Numbered from the stretch's first letter, positions 13,236 through 27,099 are shown. The stretch: DNA of 64,000 bases from Epiperipatus broadwayi (GCA_028023455.1 JAQFVV010000186.1:1828700-1892699), one strand, 5' to 3'. Made by a program: numbers and translations. The notes: generated from the letters alone by a model not told the origin.

Positions 13236-16200
13236 TGACTCTGTTTAAAGAGAATCCACAATATATCACATCACATATCACTCTATAAAAAATATTTTGA
13301 AATGCAAATTTATTATTACATCCAAACTTTGACTCTGTTAAATGTTTTTTTTATATCCAATGATTATAGTTAATGTTGACAAGACTATACAAGTCTTCAG
13401 TAATTTTATGAAATATCTTTATAATTGTAAAAATGTATAATGTGGTCCTAAGATATGAAATGTAGAATAATTTATGTTAAGGGATGATAGAAAATGGTAA
13501 ACTATTACTGATAATAATGTAAATATGCAATGTCATTGCATAATTATTGTTATGATTTGGACTAAAATGAATCAAGTTAATTAATATATGAATTGTAAGC
13601 AATTGCAAACCAACTGTAACAAAATAATTATTTGTTTATAACATTTTTAATCACAAATATTCCTAAAGTAAATTGTTACCTTGCTTTCTAACTTTTAGTC
13701 AGTTTAATGTAAGTTTTTACTAATTCCAAAACACACTAAATAAAAATTCTAATGTAATGTAATATGGATGTAGTAGTATTATTTCAAAGATTTTTTACTC
13801 ATTTATCAAATATTTTAAATTGTTTTACAAATAAGAATTCATAAATTTATGTGTCATTATATTAAGTCTTTGTCTAAAAGCAAGTTAACTTAATTAGATA
13901 CAAAATATTGCAACAAAGAATAGCCAATTGATTATTGCTAATAGTGATAATCTTCCAGCACTTTTGAGTTTCTTAAACAACTAGTATTCTACTCCTGACC
14001 TATCTTAAACTATTAAAATGTTGCACCTACAATATTAAAAGTATTACTGTATATTCATTTCTAATTCTCATATTGTACTTATATAAAAGGCTTGTTTAAA
14101 TGCAGTTTTAAATATCGTTGTTAATTTATGATGTACCTCAGAACTGAAAATATTAAATCGAATTATTATGTAATGACAAAATAACACCCGTGAATATATT
14201 TTTTATTATTAAATGTGCATTTTAGAAAACTTTAACATACACACATTATTTCCAATAAGGTTTTTGCAAATTTTAATTTAAAATTGTTTCAAAATTTGCT
14301 ATCTCTAACAACGACTTTTTATTCTTATTTAGATGTAAGTTTTAAACACAAATAAAAAAAAATATTTTCTAGGTAAATAAATAAATTATTTATAACATTA
14401 GTTTGAATTTCTTATTGATTTAATAAATATGTTATGAGTATATAGAATTTGTCACTTAATTCCATTATAAATGTTTTAAAAAACGTATAACGTTTATTTG
14501 TGACAATTTGTTGTAATGTTTAAAATTTTTATGTTTGAATTTAACATAAACTTGATGTGATGATTGCACAAATCTGCTTTTTATATGTAATACATTTTGA
14601 TATCTAACACATTAAGCTACATCTTATATATAAAGCATTAACCGTAAGCTATAAAAACTAAACAGTTTTAAATTTAAACTGATTTCTTATGTCTTCTGCA
14701 AAAAAACTTAAATGCAGGTAAACAATATTAATATTTATGTCAATAATTAATGCAGTCTACTTTTAATTAAGGAAAATTTTCTTAATGCTTAATTTCAAAG
14801 AAAACAAATTCTTCGCATTTGTTTGTTTGATTAACACTTTTTCCAATTTAATATAGAATTGATCTATACGTTATTTATTTAGCAATATAAATTATTATAA
14901 TTAAGAGTTATTTCTTTGCTAGAGTTTGAGAAATAATTAGGTACAATTTTCATATTCGTATATATTGTATCAGATGGACCTCAAACTCAGTTCGAGTCCA
15001 AGGTTGATTATCAAAAGATGCAAATAATATTTATTATACATAGCTACATGTACCTGATGCAAACTGATTATAGACTCTGCTACCTTTTTCCTACTTAAGC
15101 ACAATCTTTCATAAATTCATCTAGAACAATATTGGTCAGGAATTAGATCTGTGCCAGAATCACCTACCATGATCAGTTTGCATTGTTTTGTTATTCAAAG
15201 CATGATCTCATTAAATAAGATTGATTAATTAGTCATTATTTCCTTAAAAACAATTATTTTTACTCATTCATCTAGACTGACTTCACACATATCAGCTTTT
15301 TTGTTTTGGAATAAAACTGGTTTTATACGTTCTGACACCTCTGTCAATTTTTATTACTGGTTAAATATTTGCTAAGTTATCTCCAAACAATTACAACCTG
15401 AAGGCACTTTGAATTCTTTTTAGTATTTTATATAATCCATAATATAAATAAACTGTCTGTTCTGCTATCAGGTTGAGAAATGAATAAAGAATGAACATAA
15501 TTAATGTTACCTAATTTTAAAATAATAATTTAATGGAATAATAAACTATGAAAATAATAAAGCGCATATTTAAAATCTCATTATGGTAGATCTATAAGTA
15601 GATCATTTTATCTTAATTTAAAATGATTAATTGTATATATCTCTGCTTGAGATTAATGTTTAATTTGCCCCTTTAATCTCTTCAAAGACATGCGCATATT
15701 GCACAAAATCGCTTGCTAATTGCATACAAATAGTTTCCGAGATATCTTCTTAAAATAAAAAATTATTTAGTTTAGTATCTCATAATTAAAAATGTTATAA
15801 AAAATATTGCACAAATAAAAATATAAAATCTTACAAATAATGAAAAAGCTGACATTGAAAAGTTTATACATTAATTTATTTATTATCATTCAAATGCTAG
15901 CAGATTGAAATATTTTAATTAACTATAATTTCTGAAGATATTATAAAACGTAATCTATTTTAATATATTATTGTTGCCTTCACTATTTATTATCATTTTG
16001 TATTACGTTTGGCAAGCAGGATCTAGTTTTAAGAACCTCACTTTTGATAATTCACAACAATGCTCATTGTGAGGTCACTTTTTCTAGTTTAGAAATTTTT
16101 TATTCCAAAAGTTATTTTTCTACAGCTATATTTTTATATGTATAGATTTTCTGAATTTTATTATTTATAATTCAAATCTTTTTATATTAATTTGAAAACT

Positions 16201-18245
16201 TGCAGTTTTTCACAGATTCTTGCTTAGTTGATAGACTACTAATACAAGGGCATATTTATGTTATAGGATAAATATCTTTGAGATGTAACTCTACTAAAAC
16301 TCAATTAAGGTTAATAATTAACAAATGGTTTTAGAATTCACACCACTGGCGAATAATTTCCCCATAAAAAAAGGCAAATAATAACAATTTTTCAATACTG
16401 ACTTAACTTTAATTTATCAAATAATTTTATATTAATTCCATTTTTTTTTTACAATGACTTCTTTTAGTTTATTCAGAAGTGGCCTTCAAATACTAGCTAT
16501 GTCCAATTGAATTTTACCTTAATCCAGTTTAACTACAATTTACTAACTACAACTGAACCCAAATAGAAATGTCACAACAATTAACTGCAATTAAAAAACC
16601 TAAAGAGAAGTGATTTCATCTACTTTTATATTTTATTGTTCTCATCCAGACAATCTAGCTTAAAAGTGAGAAACAAACTACTTGTTCTGAGAAAAAATGG
16701 CTGTTTAATGGATTCTTTTTGATTAATGATTATTTAATTAGCAAATTGAGTACAAAAGAAAATAACTTAATTGAAGCTATATTTTGCTTTTTATCTATGA
16801 ACATCTTAAAAATTAAAATTTCCACTTTAAAATATAAAAACTACCTTATATAATTATTAAAATAAACACAAATAAGTTCTTTTTCTTTACAAATGGAAAT
16901 TCATTTAGAAATATCTAGTATTCAATATATCCTTTAATTTTGATAATATTTGATTATATAAAATGATATTTGAAATACTTGGAAATTTTATAAATAGTAA
17001 TGTTTCTTATCATTACCGATAGTTTTAGCTCACCACGAAAGAGTCCTATACAACCTCTTTCTTTATTTTATATCATAATAACTGTTAATTCCAATAAATA
17101 TTGACTTACAATATTTTTATCATTTTTACTCAATATTAACTATAGCAAAAAAAAAAATGTTTTAAATTCTTAAATCATTCAAAAAAGGTCAGAATTTTTA
17201 TGAAGTTATTAAATCGTTAAGATATGCTTTTATACATTAGCACAAATAAACAATTATTCATATACCAACACATTTTTAAGCACTGCATATTTGTTAATAC
17301 ATGAGTTATTATATAACAATTGGCAATAACTTTTAATATACCCACATATTTCTAATCTTTTATTTTTTTTTCATTATTTAATACATGATTCTTTTACTAT
17401 GTTTATATCTTTTCATCTTCATATCTTTTCTCTCTTAGATCAATTAAATAATTTTATTATTATATCTCTAATTATTAGTTCAGTTAATGTCTATGTTGTA
17501 ATATATACAAATTTAAAAATTGCCAACAACTAATTAGTAAGAACATATGCCAATAAATATTTTAAAAAATTGTAATTACTATTCCTATATTGATAAATAA
17601 TGGAGTGAGATATCAAATGAAGAGTAGCTATTTAAACTTTCTATAAGCCAGTCAACTAATTATATGTTTTCAAGTCGATTAATAAGTATTGATTTTATAA
17701 TCAATAAAACAAATCACCCCTTATAAATTCAATAATATATACATTTACAACCTGAAAAATGCCAACAGCTATCTAGTAAAATATATGCAAATTTTATGTT
17801 AAATTTTATTTAATGTTTTAAAAACTACTATGATGTTTATATTCAGTTATTGTATATACATAGAAAATGTAGAGTCTAATATATATTTGCATATATGTAT
17901 ATCTTTATATAATAATAGAAATAGTCAAAAGAACACTAGTCTTCTTTTGTTCTCCCATAAAACTCGGTGAATATATGTGAATTTAGGGACAAAATAAATA
18001 ATTTAAAAATAAAGAGCAGAAAGCAAAAACAATCAGGAATTAATATTTGAAATATTGATAGTGTTAAAATAGTATTCATTCTTATTACCAAAGACTAGAG
18101 TCATTGCAAAAAAATTAATCAGTGGTATTTTATTTTTTTGGTTGGTTTATTTTAATTTAATTTGAAAGTGAAACATTAAACATTGCATAAAAGTTATATT
18201 ATTAGACATTTAAAGAAAAATAGCATTGTTTCATAAACAGTTTTA
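13236..18245. other. 5 kb of AT-rich sequence, nothing recognised
   Basis: Both strands were read for coding blocks, A/B boxes and palindromes without a supported result. Poly-T and poly-A runs and TA-rich stretches dominate. Confidence 0.6.
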
Positions 18246-18362
18246 GTTTTTTTTTTCTCATATGTCATAGCACTAGCCGGGAAGCGAACCCGCTAACCCT
18301 GGATAACGCTTGTAAAGCAGATGTCGCTGACCTCTCGACCACCCACAGTTTGAACACAATAA
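18246..18362 (-). repeat. tRNA-derived SINE, copy 2
   Basis: On the minus strand, 18275-18346 carries A box TGGTCGAGAGG, anticodon loop TTTACAA (TAC) with stem CTGC/GCG, and B box GGTTCGCTTCC identical to copy 1. The tail GCTATGACATATGAG followed by an A run matches copy 1's GCTTTGACACATT plus A run. The flank upstream of the tRNA part (plus-strand GTTTGAACACAATAAGGCA) also resembles copy 1 (GTTTAACCAATAAAAAGGCA). A small insertion (about GCTAAC) splits the T arm. Confidence 0.7.
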
Positions 18363-18896
18363 GGCAGTGGTTTCCAACCTTTTCATACTCTAAAGCACAT
18401 TCTAAAATACTGATGAAGGGGTGGGTACAATGTTTTTTCAAAGTAAATTTGTACTTTTTACAAAGCAAATTTATGGTTTTCATATAGAACATTATTAATA
18501 ATATACAAGTGAGAGGAATTAAAAAAATAATTACTTTTCTTCTATTTTTCCATAATAGTGATAAAGTGTTAGTTTTAGTTTCAAAATTGCATCAGCAGTA
18601 ATTAAATAATTAGGTTCTAAAAAAGTCTTCAGTTACTGCTGGCAAAACAAAATTTAAAGTTGTATTAAAATTTTTGTTTATGTTTTTTTTTTCCAACTAA
18701 TAATTTTTTTTTTTTTTGAGATTTAATAAAGCACAATTGTTTTTGTATTATAAATTTTAAAAAAATTATTGCTGATTTTTAAGATTTCCTTTTGCATAGG
18801 TACTATTAAAATAAAATAAAAAGAAATTGTTTCCGAAAAAATACTTTTAATTTTAATATCTAACATACAAGTTATATATATACCTGTATATATAGG

Positions 18897-19079
18897 GTAT
18901 TTTGAACTCAGACTTTCACACGACCCTCAACTCTCCACACTATCTCATACTACTGATACAATTTACCACACATGTCTAAAAGATAAATAATCACCAATAT
19001 TCGTATTTTGTGCTAAACCACCACTCGTCAGTTGGTCCAGATTAGTTGAGAGTCGTGTGAAAGTCTGATCTCAAAATAC
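18897..19079. repeat. Interspersed repeat X in palindromic form
   Basis: Ends of about 36 bp are inverted. The left reads GTATTTTGAACTCAGACTTT. The right, in reverse complement, reads GTATTTTGAGATCAGACTTT. Both continue CACACGACYCTCAACT. The interior has the repeat X words ACCAATATTCGTATTTTGTG and GTCAGTTGGTCCAGATTAG. It lies inside the hAT remnant, so it is a younger insertion or a snap-back product. Confidence 0.75.
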
Positions 19080-19600
19080 TTTTAATTTTGTTTAATTTAC
19101 AAATTTAACAGAAAATGTTTTAATGAGAACAAAATTATTAAATGTAATAACAAAAATTAGCATTAATTTTAGTGTGATCTTTGGCATTGCATTTCATTGG
19201 CCAGGACTTCATAATTAGGATAGTATAAAGTATTCCTTTCTAGAAATAATCATCAAAACACTCATTTGTGAGACAAGATCTGTATTTTAATTTTAAAATA
19301 TTCATGGTTGAAAACAAGGCTTTAAGTTATGTGAATCTGAAAAATGATTTTATCTTTTATGCTGCTCTTTTTAAGAATGGACACTTTTCTCCATCGACTA
19401 GATTCCAGAGTTTTTTCATGTGATTATATAGGATTTCAGCACAATACCTTTCAGAAGAACCACAATTTCTAGTTCCAGTTCTTCTGGTCATACTTGAACA
19501 ACTTCTGCAATGTGTGCAGTTATTTCTGTTATATTTACTTGACAAGGGAAAGGGTTGATAGAAAAGGTAACCAGGGGTGAATGACAGTAAACTGCTGAAA

Positions 19601-21493
19601 TCACTTCTTAAATTGCTTCTGAAGCAATTGAAGATGTTTAACATAGAATGACAAATTAAATTCCCTGTCAGTTATTATTTTCTTCATATTGGAAAAATGC
19701 ATAAAAGACTTCATCTGCAGATGTGATGTCCATAAAGCCAATTTTGCCTTAAATGAATTTACAGACCCTATCACTTTAACTATACGTTTATCTTTTCCCT
19801 GCAGATTCAGATTTAAGGAATTCAATTTTTCCATTATGTCAATAAGAAATCTCAAATTAGTCATTCAACAAAACGCTGTTAGTTCAATGAATTTTTCATT
19901 TTTTGTGATCAAAATTTTTTTATTTCATCTATCAAACTTAAAAATCTTATAAGAACTTTACCTTTATTACACCAATGTACTTCAGTATGCAGGATGAGAT
20001 CATGTTCTTTTTCTTCACTATCAGTTAATAGATCTTTGTAATTATAAATATGTGACTTTTTTCACATTAAATAGTGAAGCTATAATTATACTATAATGTA
20101 TAATAGGTTTACTTAGCACTTTCAAGATTTAATGTTGGAATCTCATACTCATAGCTTTGTGAATGAAGACTGTTGTGATTTATTGTACCCATATGCAAAT
20201 GAGTTTGAATTTTTAATTAGTTAATCCATTGTTTGGAGAGAGCAAAGCATGCCTCTCTTCTATTAATGGCACTGAGATCATTTGCTATGTAAAAAGCTTC
20301 TTTAACTTTTCTTTTGGCATCACTCTTCTCTGTACAAATTATTTGGGCAGAACTGAGTTCAAATATATGGCCTGTAGCTGCTTGGTGGTCCCAGAAAAGA
20401 AAAGTTAAAGAAGCTTTTTACATAGCAAATGATCTCTTGCCATTAATAGAAGAGAGGCATGCTTTGCTCTCTCCAAACAATGAACTAACTAATTAAAAAT
20501 TCAAACTCATTTGCATATGTGTACAATAAATTGCAACAGCCTTCATTTACAAAGCTGTGAGTATGAGATTCCAATATTAAATCTTGAAAGCGCTAAGCAA
20601 ACCTATTATACATTATAATATAATTATAGCTTCACTATTTAATGTGAAAAAAGTCGCATATTTATAATTACAATTTTTACTAGTGAAGAGAAAAACAATT
20701 TATTAATAGATCTTTGAAAAGATAGTGCTATGAAGGGACTGCTCAAATAGGGTTGATTATTTTTGTAACTATTTTCATCACATGTCTGAAGGACAACACT
20801 CTACCATATAAAACTATAAAGCTTTTTGATGGATAATAAAGTGATAGGACATAAAGTTTGGAAATGATTCATCTTTTTTACAAAGGGCAAAAAATCCACT
20901 CATATTACCAACCATTGGTAAACCATCAGTCATTATACCAGACAGCTTGTGTAAAGGGATATTTATCAATTTGGCATATGTTGTGAATGTATTATAAATA
21001 ACCTCACCTGTTGTTTGTTCTTTCATTGGCAAGATTTTGAGTAGTGAAAATACTTAATACAATTCTCATCATAACTACTAATTGTGCTGCGTCTGATATG
21101 TCTTTGCATGTATTTTTCTTGTAACAGTGTTATTTGACAATTGTAAGTCTTGTATTACTAATATAATCTTGTGTTTGTTAGAAAATCTCTCAAATAAAGA
21201 ATCAATGTCAGTCGAAAATGCTTCTTATAACAACCCACTATTTTGAAATGTTTTTTTTCTTCTTTGCTAGCATATGAGAAATTTTCAAAGAAGCAACTAT
21301 AGTATTTTTAGATTTTTCCACTTGCATAGTGAATACCAACTGTCGAGCAGATAAGTTTGACTTTACTCAGTTTTTTTTTTTTCTTCCTTACTTCAGATTT
21401 CAGAGAATAATATGTATTAAATGTTGCATCAATTGTCTGGAAGTGACATTCAACATTGTTTTTTTTTGGCACTGTAACTCTACTATTGCACAA
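19601..21493 (-). pseudogene. hAT transposase remnant, SCAND3/GTF2IRD2-like
   Basis: Three islands of similarity run in order on the minus strand. At 21310-21493, a BED-finger region reads MCNSRVTVPKKNNVECHFQT, followed by LKSEVRKKKKKLSKVK (family: 'CN..VAVPKK.NlerHF.T...yp..SE.RkkKi..L'). At 20814-21032, the catalytic core reads KLSGIMTDGLPMVGNMSGFF with ALCKKDESFPNFMSYHFIIH (family 'TDGAPaMvG..sGF.aLckk....F..yHCiIHQ'). At 19601-19864, the late helical region includes FLIDIMEKLNSLNLNLQGKD (family 'FLvDi..HLN.LN..LQGk'). The C-terminal dimerisation domain after 19600 is not recognisable in one frame. Stops, frameshifts and the inverted duplication make it dead. Confidence 0.8.
20004..20697. 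repeat. Inverted duplication, two arms of about 300 bp
   Basis: The left arm 20004-20315 and right arm 20394-20697 are reverse complements with few differences. Both contain AAAAAGCTTCTTTAACTTTT or its complement, TGGAGAGAGCAAAGCATGCC and TTTAATGTGAAAAAAGT. The spacer is about 78 bp. It lies within the hAT transposase and splits the core from the later region. The near identity implies a fairly recent event or ongoing arm homogenisation. Confidence 0.85.
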
Positions 21494-21995
21494 TAGGCAA
21501 ATATATTTATATTTAAAATTAATGAAATAATATGATTTCTTCTAGTAACTTTTAAATAATAGATTCATTCTTTTTTACTTTATCCACTCAATGTAGATTA
21601 AAAATATGTATACATGGCACACATGTGCCATATTACAATATTAATGAGCAAACAAAGTAAATATGATGACACAGAGTCAAAGCTTAACTCATAGTAGATG
21701 GAGATGGTGCTGTATCTGTTGGGCAAGTAATGATTGATTTTGTTTTCATATTATTTTATTAATTACCAACTGTTGATTTGTATTGCATTGCTGTTAGTGT
21801 TAAAAACATTACATCTGAAATAATGATATCGGTGGTACCCTCCATTTTTTATTATGTGTGTTGTTGTTTGTTTTCTTAGTTTCCGAGAATGAAATTTAAA
21901 TGAAATATTTTCTGTGGTTTTGAATTAGTATCGGGCACACACAAAAATCAGTCTGTGACTCATTTGTGCCTGTGGACACAGGGTGGAACTCTGCA

Positions 21996-24900
21996 ACAAA
22001 ACTTACACAAGTCTATTTTGAAATGCTATATCAAATAATAAAGCCATATTCTATATCAACTATTATGAAATTATTGTTTTTGTACAGTTATAATGAATAG
22101 TAAAAGTTAAAAAGTGACATGGAAACATTTCATTTTAAAACCTTAATTTTGCCATTATTTTTTTTAATGTTGATTGTTGTTATATTTATTGTATTCAGAT
22201 TTTGATAGGTTAAACATTCCATTGCTCTGTAGCCTGCTTCATAATAACATATGAAAAAATTTGGGGTAGGTGGGTTATATCAAAGATATTAAGTGAACAA
22301 CTTTTAAAATGTTTGGAAATGTTCTAACGTCATCATTAATATCTAATAATAAAGTCAGAAAGTATCTGAATTTTGACATAGGTGTTCAAATGTTGTTTAA
22401 GGTTTTATAATCATTTAATATATAGAGCATATGAGCACAGACTTTCACATGACCCACTGCTCACCCTATATATTACATATATTGTTACAGGTATATAATA
22501 AGTCTGTATTTCAGTTATTATAATCATTTAAATAATTTTGTAAATAGATGTTGCATAAATGTCACTCAATTGTAGTATATTTTTAGAGTTTATGATGAAA
22601 AAAGTTAATTATTATACTAAACCATCTAGTGTTATATATTCCATTGTTTGTATCAAAACAATAAATAAATTATCTTAAAATATTTTTATTAATATTATTT
22701 GCTTCTTTTGTCACAGATAACAATTAGATAGGTAGCTAAAGTGAATTTCTGGATATTACTAGTTAGTAAATAAATATCCCAGATTAATCTAGCTTGCCAA
22801 AATGAATGTTACTGTTATAGCTATAAAAATAATAAATGTGATTTTCCCTACAGATAGAAAGATCACGTCTATTAACATATTATTGCTACTACTAATTCTG
22901 GTTTTATTTTCTTGTTGGTATTACATGTTTGATAGTCTAATTCTTATCATTCTCCTAAATTCTGAAGTTAATAATATAGTTTAATAATCATTCTACTATG
23001 TTAAAGATTCCAAATTTTTCAGATATTTGTAATTGGATTTGGCTTTTGAATCCCTAATAAATATCCAGTTATTATTCTATTGCTGAAAATCAATTCAGGT
23101 TTTATCATTCAAGCAAATCACTTTTTGATCTGTATTTATAAAATTATTCAAACAAAAGCTCAAACATATTGTAATACAATGAAGAAGAAATATATTAAAA
23201 TTATCATCAACCATAAATACTTGTTTGTTTTTTAATTTTACAATAAAATATTTCTTTTAAATAATTCAATAAATATTGTTGACTCCATATTTTATTACTT
23301 GGTATATGCACTAATTGCTTTTTGCTTTGTCTTTTAAAACTGCTCAAAAATAGTATTAATTAACTCCTGAAATATTGATCCATGATTATTAATATAAATT
23401 TTTTTTTTCTTATTCTATTGCTAATATATGAAGACATCCATTTATTTCATAAAGATATAAATATTTTTCTAAACATGTTTTAATATTAAAATTATCTAAT
23501 TTGAATAAAAATAATAATAATAAATTGCCTCATGAATTCATAACAAGTTTGTCTACTTAAAGTGCCAAAACTTGGTTCAATCCTAAGACCCCACATTCCA
23601 GAGTCAGACATTGCCAATATTCTAAATTGCATAGTAATCCAGTTTGAATTCACAATTTAATTTATTATATTTTCAAATAGTTACATTTAATAAAACAATA
23701 TCATTAAATATTATTTATTTATCAAGTGTTCATTTTTCAAAAGGTCAAGTGGTGTTCAAGCACCAAATGATAGGATGAACAGAATGAATTTATCCTAAAA
23801 TTACTATTTGCAATAATAATTATTATATATAATTCAGTAATTGGCATTATTACAAATATGAAAATGTTTTTAAGAATATCCACATATTAGATATGGTATT
23901 AAACATATCAATATCAGTATTAATCCGAATTTGACTACTAAAACTAATATCCTTTAATCACACTTTATAAATTCCCCTTGTTGTTATTTAAAAATATCTA
24001 TTACTGTTTTATAAACTCTTTCATTTAGAGATATATTCATAATTAAATTTTAACAGAATAAATGTTAAGACTTTCTTAAAATATCTTACTTAATCTCACT
24101 TATCAAAAGTTTACTTTTTTAAAACATTTATCTAAATGCATTTAAATATAAGTTAATATTTTAAAATACTTAATATTACTTTAAAATAGTTTATTACACT
24201 TATAAGATGCAATGATTATTTATATGGATGAAAGGATCTCTTAATGATTAAAACTGGATGATGAAATATACAATCTGATAACTATAAAGATCGATTTAAA
24301 AAATGGATTAATATAAATCATAAAAAGCAGGTTGGAAAAGAAAAATATTATATTTTTTTCCTATCCTTGTTTTAAAATAGAACAATATTTTTATGATAAG
24401 CAAAATAATGAATAAAAAAGCAAAGTTAATAGTAATTCATTGTCTTAAAATTTATCCTATATTAATTACTTTCAAATCCAACACATCTAAAGTTAGAGTG
24501 CTTTTAAACTCTCAAAATGATTTGTACCTTTAATGCAATTAATATATGAATTACATGATCATTGAGTGAATTGATAGCTAAAATATTTCATTTGCACCTT
24601 TATTTATTATTACAAAACCAATATTTAGATAATTACTTGTAAGTAAATATATCTAATGATAATCAATAACATTAAGATTATGCAATATACCATTGCAACA
24701 AACCTAACAATGTAGTGAATTTTTGTCAAAATGAATTTTTAATAAAAATATTTACAAAAAAAACATATCCGAAACTTATATAAAATCATGGTCACTATTA
24801 AAACAAAAAGTTGTTTCAAATCAATCAAGAATTTCTAAATTGCTGATGAATTGTTTATCCGCTGTAACAATATTTTCTTTAATTTTAACATCATTTATAT

Positions 24901-26030
24901 TAATTTTGATTATTTTTCTATTAGCCTTACTATATAACAATGAATTAATAATTTGTCATCAATAAGGACTTTAAACATGAAAATATTTATATTGTTTTTT
25001 ATATTTAGATCAAACTTTAAATGTTTGTAAGTCTGAATTAAATTATGTCTCAACTAACAATAAAAATATTTTATATTTACTTTCCAGTATAATGAATAGA
25101 AGAAAAAAAAGACTTTAATACGTATATACATGCACGCACACACTATTTACAATACAATGAATATTTGTTTAGAGATATAGATAACAGATGATAACAAAGT
25201 AAATTATATGATTATATTTAAAAAAAAGGATGGAAAATATCTTTTACATCTTTTTATTGCTAAAAAATTCAAATAAGCTAATATTCACAGCATCATTATG
25301 CAAGTTCAGGCTAAATCCTCACAACACATGCATGTTTCAGCAAATAAAACTGCCAGATAAACACATGCCTCTGTTAAACATATGACTTTAGTGTGACGTT
25401 TTGGTTTGTTTTTATACAGAGTTGTTCTAGATTGCAACATTTGATAGAACCAATTCTGAATTTTTTAGCACTACTAAGATTATAAGAAAAATCTTCTGGA
25501 TTTTATTTTAAAGCAATCTTATGATTAAAAAAAACAAACAATTTATATACAATATAAACATTTACAATATTTATTCCAGTATTTTGGGATCAACGTTGAA
25601 TTACAAATTTTAATTTTATAAAACTTAAGTACAATTATTTTGGCAAAAATCATCACATATAAATTTGGATAATCTACAAAATTAATCTATTATATTTGGG
25701 ATCCTAATGATAATAAAAAACTGATCCTCACTTGAAAAAAGTGTAGAATTAAAAATAATAATACAAAAAAATAATAATATTTTAGTTTTTTTAAAGTGGT
25801 CCACTTTATCAGTTCTAACTTGAAAATAAATTAAAATAGTAATTTATTTATTTTTTTATTTATTTTATGAAAAAAACTTCATAAAAGGTATAGTTAAATT
25901 GCACACACACATATAAATATATTTCAATTCAGTGAGAATATATATACATTTATGTTTGTCTTAATAGAAAATTTACAAATAAATCATTACTTATATAATA
26001 ATAAATCATCCATGCACTTAACTATTGTTA
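21996..26030. other. AT-rich sequence without genes
   Basis: Nothing recognised apart from a short repeat X end near 22,430. The 60-codon frame at 22802-22984 is hydrophobic and low-complexity with no support. A short dinucleotide CA stretch occurs near 25,131-25,142. Confidence 0.55.
22430..22475 (+). repeat. Repeat X, short terminal fragment
   Basis: GCACAGACTTTCACATGACC followed by CACTGCTCACCC matches the outer end of repeat X (18.9 and 44.4 kb). Confidence 0.5.
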
Positions 26031-26035
26031 CAGAA

Positions 26036-26205
26036 TTCTTTATTTACCACCCTCTTTTACAGTTTACAGTTTTGATTACCCCAGCAATCTTCTTCAGAAC
26101 TTTTATGTATCTCCTAACTTCAACTGAGATATATAAAAGTTCTGAAGAAGATTGCTGGAGCAATAGAAACTGTAAACTGTAAAAGAGGCTGGTAAATAAA
26201 GCATT
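26036..26205. repeat. Palindromic repeat with hammerhead-derived motif in both arms
   Basis: The arms, about 26037-26113 and 26126-26203, are inverted copies around CTAACTTCAACT. Each arm read outward contains AAAAGTTCTGAAGAAGATTG, a hairpin (ATTGC/GCAAT in the right arm), GAAAC or AAAAC, then CTGTAAACTGTAAAAGAG and TAAATAAAG. CTGAAGA fits the hammerhead core CUGANGA, but the bases after GAAAC do not offer a stem III followed by a cleavable base and stem I. It is therefore a relic of, or only similar to, such a motif. A direct relative lies at 43.35 kb. Confidence 0.65.
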
Positions 26206-26835
26206 GTGTAATAGTAGTAAAGTGCATGGATGATTTATATGGTGTACATTTGGCAATGCAATAAGAAAGAGTAGTTATTATACTTCTTGAAGAAATCATT
26301 ACTTAGTTTGTCATAGGGTTTTAGTTATCTTCTTAATTTTATTCAAGTCTGAATTATATTCAAAATTTCCTAATATTTTAAAATGATTTGCAAATTGTAA
26401 TTTAAATTCATTGCAGTGTTTGTGAAAGTTACAAATATCAACTGTTATTACTGTTTTTATAATAATTGTCATCTCTTTAGTTATGCATTTACGCCTATCT
26501 TACATTTTATTAATTAATGATCACTTCCTATATTAAATTTCTTAATAACATTACAAAAGAAAGTACAAAGAATAGAAGGAATATGAAAAAAAATTTAAAT
26601 AAATCATTAAGAAATATTGAAAATCTAAAGTTTTGTAAAATGATATGAAAAAGACTTAATAATGATATAAAAAAATATTTGTGAACTGGTAAGAAAAGAT
26701 ATAGAAGAGAACAAAGGTTAAAAACAACATCTTTGTATTGAAAGAAAAATTATTTCTACAATAAGAAGAAAAGATAGAACTATTGATATATGGAAGAATT
26801 TTATAAATAGGTATGTAATAATCAAGAACATAAAC

Positions 26836-27016
26836 TCAAGTGTTAAACCACCAAACATCACATGATGACTATTTTTTATACTTGCTCATAACTAGACACT
26901 AGGCACTAGATAGGGATTTTATGCACAAGCCTTCTGGCATCCATTGATTACTCTGGATTTCATTGAGTGTCACTACTATATGGAGAGTTTTTCCTGTTTT
27001 AATAAAATCAAGTGTT
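26836..27016 (+). mobile_element. Hammerhead-family retroposon, copy A
   Basis: A 163-bp insertion (26845-27007) flanked by the direct repeat TCAAGTGTT (26836-26844 and 27008-27016). The 5' head AAACCACCAAACATCACATG is shared with copies B and C. The 3' half (GGCACTAGATAGGGATTTTA to CTGTTTTAATAAAA) is shared with copies C, D and E. The inverted arm is almost lost and no ribozyme core remains. Confidence 0.8.
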
Positions 27017-27099
27017 CCCTATTACATCTTTTGACTTTCTGAGCATTTTAAATAAAAAAGTGAGATATATAATTAAATGATAAAGAAGGGAATAGTTTC
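27017..27099. other. Short unassigned spacer
   Basis: AT-rich sequence between copy A and the LINE remnant. It may belong to the latter. Confidence 0.4.

Larger units (their letters stand above)
18364..21970 (-). mobile_element. Decayed hAT transposon (GTF2IRD2/ZBED-like)
   Basis: The left boundary is inferred from CAGTGGTTTCCAACCTTTTC at 18364, close to the common hAT terminus CAGTGGTTCTCAACCTTTTT. A minus-strand transposase remnant lies inside (19600-21493). The right boundary is uncertain: GGTGGAACTCTG near 21,984-21,995 is only a loose match to the inverted end, and no 8-bp duplication was found. The element carries two secondary rearrangements, a palindromic insertion at 18.9 kb and a large inverted duplication at 20.0-20.7 kb. 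Confidence 0.65.

Noticed and set aside
13043-13261. Minus-strand 72-codon frame
   Set aside because: It is the shadow of the plus-strand LINE zinc-finger fragment.
22802-22984. Small membrane protein
   Set aside because: Hydrophobic composition is expected by chance in AT-rich DNA. No conserved feature or promoter context was seen.
26126-26205. Active hammerhead ribozyme
   Set aside because: CTGAAGA and a stem II are present, but no stem III with a following cleavable base and complementary stem I strands could be found.
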